19,112 nucleotides of DNA from Chloroflexota bacterium (GTDB lineage Bacteria; Chloroflexota; Anaerolineae; Anaerolineales; Villigracilaceae): positions 1 to 19,112 of the forward strand of contig JAIWOB010000140.1 in NCBI GenBank assembly GCA_020217065.1, given 5' to 3'. Within the stretch, counting starts at the first letter, position 1. The number at the start of each line of letters is the position of its first letter. Below the pieces are notes generated by a model. That model ran no database searches. It was not told where the DNA came from and saw nothing but the letters and a program-made list of their open reading frames with translations. Shown in pieces: positions 1 to 6,124 of the stretch. The translations under genes were made by a program, and so were the position numbers.

Positions 1-1
1 G

Positions 2-358
2 ACAAAAGGATATATCGTGAAGCCAGGCGATACGCTCTACCGCATCGCCGCCGACTATTACACAAACGTCGCCACTTTGCGGAGCGTAAACTGCCGCGCA
101 GGCGACCTGATTTATAACAATGAAATTTTGTGGGTGCCAAACGTAGCCACAAGAACGCCTTATCCGACGCCGCTGCCCGGCGCCACCGTCACGCCCTATC
201 CCACCGAGACGGAGCTGCCTTTCACAATCACCGTCCTGCCTTTTACCGCGACCTTCGAGCCGAGCGACACGCCGCTTCCATTCACCGCCACCTTCATGCC
301 AAGCCCGACGGCGCCGCCCACGCTTACAGCAAGTCCCACCGCTTTTCCAACGCCGTAA
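2..358 (+). CDS. LysM-domain cell-wall protein, 3' part only
   Basis: The reading frame is open to the left edge, so this is the C-terminal part of a longer protein and the GTG at 17 is probably not its start. The first ~45 residues form a LysM peptidoglycan-binding module: the start YIVKPGDTLYRIA matches the family's opening and is followed by two Cys residues, an Asn-rich turn and LWVPN. The remaining ~70 residues are low-complexity Pro/Thr/Ser, with LPFT-type repeats, and end in TPYPT/PTAFPTP-like sequence, typical of an extended extracellular stalk. It likely binds peptidoglycan or another GlcNAc polymer outside the membrane. The LCP gene follows 94 bp downstream on the same strand, consistent with an envelope locus. 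No catalytic domain is visible in the part present. Confidence 0.75.
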   Translation, partial: TKGYIVKPGDTLYRIAADYYTNVATLRSVNCRAGDLIYNNEILWVPNVATRTPYPTPLPGATVTPYPTETELPFTITVLPFTATFEPSDTPLPFTATFMPSPTAPPTLTASPTAFPTP

Positions 359-452
359 ACGGACCGCGCGAAAGAGTCCCTAGAAATTTTTAGAAATCCC
401 CTAAATTGAGATTCTACAACAAAACCGATAGGCGCTTCGCTTCTACTCTGCC

Positions 453-1964
453 ATGAAACCATCCCAGCCCCGGCTTGCCGCTTTCCAACTTCTCTTTTTT
501 TCGGTTTTGTGCTATTCCTGCGGCGCAGCGCCGCAGGAAGCCGTCTCTCCTCCCCCTTTCATCCTCGTAACCTCTGCGCCAAACGCCTCTCCCACCCCTA
601 CGCCTTTTCAACCTTCCATCTACACGCCTACCCAACCTGGACTTTGGTCCTTCAGCGCAGCCATGCCTACGCTGGAACAAATCCTCCCAACAGAGACCCC
701 TTCTCCCACGCCCCTTCCTCCCATAGACCCAACCGTAACGGCGGACATCAGCCAGTTGTTCCCTACCATTGCCGCGCCGCCAGTCGCCGAAACGCTCGCG
801 GTTACGCCCACCCCCCTTCCGCCTCTCACCGATAACGAGACCGTCAATTTTCTCCTCATCGGCTCCGATAAAAGACCGGGGTCTTCGTACCGCACCGACA
901 CTTTGGTCGTCGCCATTGTCTGGCATAAGGAAGGACAGGTGTCGCTCATCTCCATTCCCCGCGACTTGTGGGTTTACATTCCGACGATTGGAATGCAGCG
1001 CATCAACACCGCCTATCAAAGCGGAGAAAACAGCGGCTATACCGGCGGCGGTCCCGGCTTGTTGAAAGACACTATCGCCTACAATCTTGGCATTCGCATT
1101 GACCATACCGCCATGGTCGAATTCGACGGCTTCCGCCGCATCGTGGACACGCTTGGCGGAATTGAAGTGCCTGTCGCTTGCGCTTATACCGATTGGCGGC
1201 TGATTGACCCTTCCTACGACCCTTATAACGAAAATAATTGGTGGCTCTATACCGTTGGACCAGGACAGGTTCACATGGACGGCGAATTGGCGCTATGGTA
1301 CGCCCGCTCACGCTCCAAGTCCAACGATTTTGACCGCGGACGCCGCCAGCAGGAGACCTTACGCGCCATTTTCGACAAAGCCCTGCGGACGGATACTTTC
1401 AGCAAGATTCCCCAACTTTATAACGACTTCTCCAGCACGGTAGTCACCGACCTGGGGCTTGGCGACCTGCTGCTCCTCGCCCCGTACGCCGTCAATTTTA
1501 CAAACGCCAATATTCGCGGCTACTATATCCGCCCGCCCTACGTCAGTTCGTGGACGACCCCAGGCGGCGCGGCGGTCCTCCTTCCCAACGAAGCCGAATT
1601 GGGGCAAATGCTTGCGGAAGCCGCTACCCTTTCCGCCTACGCTGAGGAACGCGAAACCGTCACGGTAGACGTGCAAAATGGAACTTCTTTAGAGACTTGG
1701 GATGTCCTTGCGGCTTCGCGCCTGAATTACGCCGGCTATCAGACCGTCGTTTCCAACGCCAGCCGCCGCGACTATCCGACTTCTGTGTTAATGGATTTCA
1801 CAACCAGCCAGGACGCCGCCCAAAGACAAACCATCCTCGCCGCGCTCAATCTGTATTCGGCAAGCGTGCTTTCGCAGCCGGACCCCAACAGCCCCGTTCA
1901 ATACCGGGTTATTCTTGGATACGATTACGACCCCTGCTTTCAGCCGCAAGACCTTTCTCATTAA
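453..1964 (+). CDS. LCP (LytR-CpsA-Psr) family cell-wall glycopolymer ligase with LytR_C domain
   Basis: LCP proteins transfer undecaprenyl-linked glycopolymers to peptidoglycan on the outer face of the membrane. Residues ~8-25 are a hydrophobic export signal ending in Cys-rich sequence (C20, C23) that is not a good lipobox. Residues 30-125 are a Pro/Thr-rich linker. The LCP catalytic core spans ~132-315 and shows the hallmark residues: GSDKR at 137-141, RTDT at 147-150, SIPRD at 167-171, and the Arg-rich YARSRSKSNDFDRGRRQQ stretch at 283-300, which binds the pyrophosphate lipid. Residues ~402-490 form a LytR_C domain (VDVQNGT...AASRLNYAGY). The length of 503 is long for the family because of the linker. 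No clear Shine-Dalgarno precedes the ATG. The stop overlaps that of convergent murI by 4 bases (shared TTAA). Confidence 0.9.
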   Translation: MKPSQPRLAAFQLLFFSVLCYSCGAAPQEAVSPPPFILVTSAPNASPTPTPFQPSIYTPTQPGLWSFSAAMPTLEQILPTETPSPTPLPPIDPTVTADISQLFPTIAAPPVAETLAVTPTPLPPLTDNETVNFLLIGSDKRPGSSYRTDTLVVAIVWHKEGQVSLISIPRDLWVYIPTIGMQRINTAYQSGENSGYTGGGPGLLKDTIAYNLGIRIDHTAMVEFDGFRRIVDTLGGIEVPVACAYTDWRLIDPSYDPYNENNWWLYTVGPGQVHMDGELALWYARSRSKSNDFDRGRRQQETLRAIFDKALRTDTFSKIPQLYNDFSSTVVTDLGLGDLLLLAPYAVNFTNANIRGYYIRPPYVSSWTTPGGAAVLLPNEAELGQMLAEAATLSAYAEERETVTVDVQNGTSLETWDVLAASRLNYAGYQTVVSNASRRDYPTSVLMDFTTSQDAAQRQTILAALNLYSASVLSQPDPNSPVQYRVILGYDYDPCFQPQDLSH

Positions 1965-2791
1965 AACGGCGTCTCAATTTCACAGTCGGTCTTCCAAACC
2001 GCCTTTTCGACTTCGCCGCTTTCTCCCAACAAAACGGGCAGCAGGGATTTCATCCCCTTCAAATCTCCCGATGTGAAGAAACGAACGGGGGCGCGTTCAC
2101 GAGAGCGATTCTTCAGCCCCGTCTCTTCCAAAAGACTTTTCGTCCGTTTCGCTACCGCCGGGGCAGGGTCAATCACCCGGACTTTTTCTCCCGCAATTTG
2201 TTGAATTATCGGAATCACAAAGGGGTAATGGGTGCAGCCCAAAACGACAGTGTCAATATCCTTTTCCAGCATGGGAACAAGCGCATCCTGCAAAATGGCG
2301 CGGGTCTGCGCCGAGTCCAATTCCCCCTTCTCGATTTGTCCCACCAAACCCGGACAAGTATGCTGGAACAACTCCACGCCAGCGGCAAAGCGTTCGACTA
2401 CGGAAGCGTACAGCGCGCCCTGAAAGGTGGCGGGAGTGGCAAGCACCCCAACCTTGCCTGTGCGGGTCGTCTCGGCGGCGGGCTTGACCGCAGGCTCCAT
2501 GCCGACAAAAGGAAACGGGGAAAACCTGCCGCGCAGGTAAGTCAAAGCGGCGGCGGAGGCGGTATTGCAGGCGACAACAATCAATTTGACGCCGCGTTCG
2601 AGCAGGAATTTCGTTATCCCCTCCGAAAAGTTTTGAATTTGCCGCATGGAACGCGAACCATACGGCGCATGTCCCTGGTCTCCAAAATAAAGGACCGCCT
2701 CTTCCGGCATTAACGCCCGTATTGCCCGCAGCACGGACAGCCCGCCTACGCCGGAATCGAATACGCCAATCGGGGAATTTTTAGAAGGCAT
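1961..2791 (-). CDS. murI: Glutamate racemase
   Basis: MurI interconverts L- and D-glutamate in the cytoplasm, supplying D-Glu for the peptidoglycan stem peptide. The 276 residues are of normal length and contain all family signatures: IGVFDSGVGGLSVL at 8-21 with catalytic Asp12, YFGDQGHAPYGSR at 35-47, the first catalytic Cys in VACNTASA (Cys75), and the second Cys in LGCTHYPF (Cys186). It lies 41 bp downstream of the amidotransferase-like gene on the same strand and could be cotranscribed with it. It ends tail-to-tail with the LCP gene. I see no strong Shine-Dalgarno before the ATG. Together with the LysM and LCP genes it makes this end of the window a cell-wall region. Confidence 0.95.
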   Translation of the reverse strand: MPSKNSPIGVFDSGVGGLSVLRAIRALMPEEAVLYFGDQGHAPYGSRSMRQIQNFSEGITKFLLERGVKLIVVACNTASAAALTYLRGRFSPFPFVGMEPAVKPAAETTRTGKVGVLATPATFQGALYASVVERFAAGVELFQHTCPGLVGQIEKGELDSAQTRAILQDALVPMLEKDIDTVVLGCTHYPFVIPIIQQIAGEKVRVIDPAPAVAKRTKSLLEETGLKNRSRERAPVRFFTSGDLKGMKSLLPVLLGESGEVEKAVWKTDCEIETPF

Positions 2792-2832
2792 GAAAAATCA
2801 AAGACCGTCAAAGCGATAACCATTATCAATTT

Positions 2833-3552
2833 TCATTCGCCCCGCGCCGCGTCCACAAAGGACTTGAAAAGCCGCCTCATGGAGGGTTGGTCGGTCAGCC
2901 ATTCAGGATGCCATTGCGCCGCCACCGCGTAAGGATGACCTTCGAGTTCGACCAGTTCGACCAATCCATCCGGAGCGTATCCCACAGCGCGGATGCCCGG
3001 CGCAAGGTCTTTAAGACCTTGATGATGAAGGCTGTTGACCTGCAAGCGAGTCTCGCCAAAGATTTGGGCGGAGCGGGAAGACGAATCGACATGGACAGGA
3101 TGAACCAAAACGCGGCGCAGGTCGCCGGGATAGGCATGGTCAATGGCGCCGGGCAATTGGTCGTACAGATGAGTGTAGAGAGTCCCGCCCAGCGCCACGT
3201 TCATCACCTGCATTCCGCGACAAATTCCCAAAATCGGTTTGCCGTCTTTTATAGAGGCGCGCAGCAGGGAAATTTCGGTAATATCGCGTAATCTATCCAC
3301 TTCGCCGATGCGCGGGTGGTCTTCGCCTTTGAAATATTCCAGCGAAACGTCGCCGCCGCCTGTAAACAAAATCCCATCTACGCGGGAGTACAAGGCAAGA
3401 AAATCCTCTTCCGGCAGCATGGATGGAATGAGGAGCGGAAGACCGCCCGCTTGCGCGACGGCATTGATATACGTATGTTGGAGCGCGGTGGTCGGATGCC
3501 CGTCGGGGTCTTTTCCGTTGCGGGTGGTAACGCCAATCAAAGGTTTGGACAT
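2833..3552 (-). CDS. Class I glutamine amidotransferase-like hydrolase (peptidase C26 / PuuD-like)
   Basis: This family hydrolyses gamma-glutamyl amides; PuuD cleaves gamma-glutamyl-GABA in putrescine breakdown, but related proteins act on other gamma-glutamyl substrates, and nothing in the context fixes the substrate. The 239 residues carry the class I catalytic triad: nucleophile Cys111 in GICRGMQ, and His215 and Glu217 in QWHPEW. The N-terminal KPLIGVTT and DGILFTGGGDVS motifs are typical of the C26 group. I chose the ATG at 3552, which has a GAGG site 6 nt upstream, over an in-frame TTG at 3564. The rplS terminator ends about 10 nt before this start, so transcription must come from readthrough or from a promoter hidden in the hairpin region. 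A murI gene follows. Confidence 0.88.
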   Translation of the reverse strand: MSKPLIGVTTRNGKDPDGHPTTALQHTYINAVAQAGGLPLLIPSMLPEEDFLALYSRVDGILFTGGGDVSLEYFKGEDHPRIGEVDRLRDITEISLLRASIKDGKPILGICRGMQVMNVALGGTLYTHLYDQLPGAIDHAYPGDLRRVLVHPVHVDSSSRSAQIFGETRLQVNSLHHQGLKDLAPGIRAVGYAPDGLVELVELEGHPYAVAAQWHPEWLTDQPSMRRLFKSFVDAARGE

Positions 3553-3562
3553 GGGCAGCCTC

Positions 3563-3605
3563 AAAACAAAAAAGACCCTAAAGGTCTTGGAAGACCTTTA
3601 GGGTC
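3563..3605 (-). terminator. Perfect hairpin terminator after rplS
   Basis: Arms at 3574-3588 and 3591-3605 are a perfect 15-bp inverted repeat (GACCCTAAAGGTCTT) with a 2-nt spacer. Read on the minus strand, the hairpin is followed by TTTTTTGTTTT, making a textbook intrinsic terminator 13 bp after the rplS stop. Its U-tract runs right up to the ribosome-binding site of the next gene. Confidence 0.88.
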
Positions 3606-3617
3606 TCCATGGAAACC

Positions 3618-3965
3618 CTAACCAAATTTCTGCTTCAGACGCGCGCTCTTGCCAGTGCGTTCGCGCATGAAATACAACTGCGCGCGGCGCACCTTGGCGT
3701 GGCGCTCAACGGAGACTTTGTCAATGCGCGGAGAGCGAAGCATGAAAGTGCGCTCCACCCCAATGCCGTTCGCCGCCATGCGGCGCACCGTCATGGAAGC
3801 GTTGTTGCCGCTGTTTCGCAGGCGGATAATCATTCCCTTGAATTCCTGGATACGCTCACGGTCGCCTTCTTTGATTTTGACGTGCACGCTCACCGTATCG
3901 CCGGGGCTTAACTGGGGAATTTTTTCGTTTGGTTTAGCCTCGACGGCTTTGATAAAATCTGTCAT
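3618..3965 (-). CDS. rplS: 50S ribosomal protein L19
   Basis: L19 sits at the 30S-50S interface of the ribosome. The 115 residues match the normal length and order: an N-terminal helix, PGDTVSVHVKIKEGDRERIQEFKG (residues ~21-44), the RRMAANGIGVERTF block near residues 61-73, SPRIDKVSVER and the C-terminal RRAQLYFMRERTGKSARLKQ. The gene is transcribed alone here, without the rpsP-rimM-trmD neighbours common elsewhere. It has its own promoter about 45-70 bp upstream, an AGTAGGA ribosome-binding site and a strong hairpin terminator immediately downstream. Confidence 0.96.
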   Translation of the reverse strand: MTDFIKAVEAKPNEKIPQLSPGDTVSVHVKIKEGDRERIQEFKGMIIRLRNSGNNASMTVRRMAANGIGVERTFMLRSPRIDKVSVERHAKVRRAQLYFMRERTGKSARLKQKFG

Positions 3966-4009
3966 GGTCGCTATTCCTACTTTCTGTTTTATCTGAAACG
4001 CGAGTGCGG

Positions 4010-4038
4010 AGTATAGCGCTCATCTTTCGAATGCACAA
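4010..4038 (-). promoter_or_regulatory. sigma-70-type promoter of rplS
   Basis: On the minus strand a -35 box TTGTGC (4033-4038) and a -10 box TATACT (4010-4015) are separated by 17 nt. The expected transcription start near 4003 leaves a leader of about 38 nt that includes AGTAGGA before the rplS ATG. Confidence 0.65.
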
Positions 4039-4062
4039 GAGCGAATTTTCCGCTTCGACGGG

Positions 4063-5103
4063 TTACCTTAACCGCAAAAGCGCCACAACGCCGCGATGGT
4101 CTGAGTAGCCGTCCGTCCTTGCAAGATGAGCCGAAAGCGGCTCCCACTCCCGCGAGACGAAAAGGTAGTCAATCCGCACCAGCCATTCGGGAATATAAAT
4201 CCCGCCAATGTGCAAACGACTGGTTCCGACCGATTTATTGCCGGGAAAGGTATGTCCCAGCCCAAAGCCTGATTCCGACCAAACGTCCTGCAAGCCGGCG
4301 CCGACCAAAGTCCTGTATGCGTCGTTGAGAAAGACATCGTTGGCGTCGCCCGCCACAACCGCCGGAGCGGAGCGTCCCTCCAAAAATCGGACGATATTGG
4401 CTGCCTGACTTGCTCTCATCTTCGAAATTCTACGCGCCGCCCCTAAATCTATGACTGCGGCGAGTCCCGTGGGAGGCATGTGGAAATTAATCGCGTTGAC
4501 CGTTTTCCCATTCCAATCCACCGCCAACAGTATCGGCGTTCCAACCCAACCCTCCCCCAGAGAACCGTCAATCGGTTGAAACGGATATTTGCTGACGACG
4601 CTCATCCCCAACGGAATATCGGACGGGTCGTGGATTTGATACGGGTATTCGTCGAGCATTTCCTCCTGAAGATAATCCGCCATCGCAAAGCTAGTCTCCT
4701 GCATGAAGACGATGTCGGCGTTTTCCTCGCGGATAACTTCCGCGACCTTGACGACATCGGGCGTGAAGACCAGCATGTTATAGGTCATCACCTTCAACGT
4801 ATCCGCCGGAGACGAGAGAATCTTCTGCTTGGGCAGGAAAAATTTCCCGAAAGTAATAACGAACAAAATAAGCGCCGCCAGCGAAGCGGCTTGCAGCCTG
4901 CGGACACGGAGAAGAATCCCCGCCAGCGCGAAGGGAATCAAAAGGAGGAAAATTTGAAAGGCAAACATGTTCAACAGGCTGACCAGGATAAAACGCCCAT
5001 CGGTGAAGGTCATCAAAGCGTACCAGAGGAAGAAGAAGGCGAAAATCAGGTCGCTGGCGGCAAGGAAAATTGAGCGGAAGGAAGTGTGGAGTTTTTTCTT
5101 CAT
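4063..5103 (-). CDS. Membrane-anchored endonuclease/exonuclease/phosphatase-family hydrolase
   Basis: The protein has an N-terminal membrane region with about three hydrophobic segments (roughly 12-32, 38-64 and 71-91), then a DNase I-like EEP domain from residue ~103 that is likely outside the cell. The metal and catalytic residues are all present: Asn109 in MTYNML, Glu136 in FMQE, His208 in NFHMPP, Asp253 and Asn255 in AGDAND, Asp312 in IDYLF, and Asp335-His336 in SDHRG. The family covers nucleases and inositol-phosphate or sphingomyelin phosphodiesterases, so the substrate cannot be named. The start is supported by a consensus TATAAT 8 nt upstream and no Shine-Dalgarno, implying a leaderless message. 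It is 97 bp upstream of rplS on the same strand. Confidence 0.85.
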   Translation of the reverse strand: MKKKLHTSFRSIFLAASDLIFAFFFLWYALMTFTDGRFILVSLLNMFAFQIFLLLIPFALAGILLRVRRLQAASLAALILFVITFGKFFLPKQKILSSPADTLKVMTYNMLVFTPDVVKVAEVIREENADIVFMQETSFAMADYLQEEMLDEYPYQIHDPSDIPLGMSVVSKYPFQPIDGSLGEGWVGTPILLAVDWNGKTVNAINFHMPPTGLAAVIDLGAARRISKMRASQAANIVRFLEGRSAPAVVAGDANDVFLNDAYRTLVGAGLQDVWSESGFGLGHTFPGNKSVGTSRLHIGGIYIPEWLVRIDYLFVSREWEPLSAHLARTDGYSDHRGVVALLRLR

Positions 5104-5111
5104 GAGCGGGG

Positions 5112-5117
5112 ATTATA
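5112..5117 (-). promoter_or_regulatory. -10 box of a probably leaderless EEP-gene transcript
   Basis: A perfect TATAAT lies with 8 nt between it and the ATG at 5103. Transcription would start at or within 1-2 nt of the A of the start codon. No good -35 box was found at 16-18 nt; the region upstream is T-rich. Confidence 0.55.
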
Positions 5118-5278
5118 CGGGAAAGCGGCGCGGAAAAAGCCCAACAGGGTAAAATAAACGCATTCGCTAAGCCGCCTAACGGTGAAAAACCAGCCCTGAC
5201 AGGTTTTCGTAGAGATTGAATCAACTAGCGCAAATCTGATTCACAGACTCCCGAAGCGACTCATGTTACGATGAAATC

Positions 5279-5299
5279 TGAAATCGTTCAACTCACCAA
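5279..5299 (+). repeat. 21-nt copy of LRR coding sequence of the downstream ROCO gene
   Basis: These 21 bases are identical to 6370-6390 inside the ROCO gene, where they encode part of an LRR unit (EIVQLTN). Here they lie outside any convincing gene, about 130 bp before the transposase gene. Together with a short ORF beginning at 5271 (MKSEIVQLTN) this may be a remnant of a displaced LRR segment or the product of a local duplication. Confidence 0.6.
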
Positions 5300-5332
5300 T
5301 CCCGCGGCGATACCCTTACGGGCGCACGTGAA

Positions 5333-5365
5333 TCGCCTGCTCAATACATGGAAATCCTGCGGATT
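5333..5365 (+). repeat. Left 33-bp direct repeat flanking the transposase gene
   Basis: This segment matches 5871-5903 at 31 of 33 positions in the same orientation. The pair brackets the IS200-like gene, so it may mark the element's edges or a dispersed repeat that was the target. Confidence 0.7.
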
Positions 5366-5404
5366 AAATTTGCTTTTCTCGGCTACTTTTTATGCACAAA
5401 ACCT

Positions 5405-5815
5405 ATGACATATTGGCGTCTCCACTATCACCTCATCTGGGCGACTTTTGAACGCCAGCCGATTCTAAAGGGTGAACGCGAGAAAATGTTTTATGGCGTT
5501 TTGTACAAAAAGGCGAAAGAATTGGGCGTAAAGATTCATGCCGCTGGAAACGCAGACGACCATGTTCACGTGGTTGCGTCCATTCCGCCGAGATTATCGG
5601 TAGCGGATTGCGTAAAGCATTTCAAAGGCGCGAGTTCATTCGCCATCAACCACATGCCCGCCAGCGACGGTCAATTCAAATGGCAGGAGGGCTACGGCGC
5701 GTTGACGATTGGCGAGCGTTCGCTGGAAGCCGTTATGGCATACGCCGCCAACCAAAAAGAACATCACAAAGAACGGAATTTACTCTCAGTGTATGAGAGA
5801 ATTGACGAAGAATGA
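5405..5815 (+). CDS. tnpA: IS200/IS605-family HUH (Y1) transposase
   Basis: Y1 transposases move single-stranded DNA with a catalytic tyrosine and recognise hairpins at element ends. The 136 residues match the usual length and show YHLIWATFERQPIL at the start, the HUH metal motif His53-Val-His55 within DDHVHV, the KWQEGYGAL block and the catalytic helix AYAANQKEHH with Tyr113 and Gln117. I chose the ATG at 5405 because homology begins there; an in-frame ATG at 5348 would add 19 residues unlike the family and lies within the direct repeat. There is no tnpB partner. REP-like palindromes lie directly downstream, which fits either an IS200-type element or a REP-associated transposase. It looks intact. 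Confidence 0.88.
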   Translation: MTYWRLHYHLIWATFERQPILKGEREKMFYGVLYKKAKELGVKIHAAGNADDHVHVVASIPPRLSVADCVKHFKGASSFAINHMPASDGQFKWQEGYGALTIGERSLEAVMAYAANQKEHHKERNLLSVYERIDEE

Positions 5816-5835
5816 AAACAATCGCGCCGCCTTAT

Positions 5836-6096
5836 CCGTCGCGGATAAATCCGCTCCTCAGCGCCAGACTTCGCCTGCTCAAAACATGCAAATCCTGCGG
5901 ATTGCAGAGTCCGCTGAAGCGGACTTCCACGCTCTGCGGGGGGGTTATTCCCCGCCGCTGTAAGCGCCGCGCCCTGCCGATGCTCTGCCTGCCCGCCTTG
6001 CCCGTCGCGGATGAATCCGCTCCTCAGCGCATCCAAGTCGGTTTAAACCGACTTCCACGCCCTGAGGCGGGGATTTATCCCCCGCCGTTCCACCCC
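5836..6096. repeat. Two tandem units of REP-like palindromes
   Basis: The 309 bp between the transposase and the ROCO gene hold two related units, beginning at 5836 and 6002, whose first 29 bases differ at one position. Each has three palindromes in the same order: GCGGAT(A/G)AATCCGC; then a central one, GTCCGCTGAAGCGGAC in unit 1 and the perfect AAGTCGGTTTAAACCGACTT in unit 2; then a GCGGGG...CCCCGC hairpin around TTAT. In unit 1, GCAGAG and CTCTGC (5904-5937) enclose the central hairpin; in unit 2, CCTCAG and CTGAGG do. Arms vary between units while pairing is kept. Confidence 0.8.
5871..5903 (+). repeat. Right 33-bp direct repeat flanking the transposase gene
   Basis: This is the partner of 5333-5365, with two mismatches. 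It begins 55 bp after the transposase stop and lies inside the first REP-like unit. Confidence 0.7.
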
Positions 6097-6124
6097 CGCC
6101 GATTCCCACCAAAGGAAAACACCC

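Noticed and set aside
359..452. Promoter in the AT-rich gap before the LCP gene
   Set aside because: Repeated TAGAAAT words and weak -10-like TACTCT were seen, but no convincing -35/-10 pair.
2792..2832. Promoter for murI in the 41-bp gap
   Set aside because: TTGACG occurs but no -10 at the right distance before the start; cotranscription with the upstream gene is simpler.
3553..3564. TTG start for the amidotransferase-like gene
   Set aside because: ATG at 3552 has a well-spaced GAGG site and matches the usual family N terminus.
5348..5404. Longer transposase start at ATG 5348
   Set aside because: The added 19 residues do not resemble the family, and the segment overlaps the 33-bp direct repeat; the family start is at 5405.
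5836..6096. CRISPR array
   Set aside because: Only two related units, made of palindromes with different arms and no regular unique spacers; this is a REP-like cluster.
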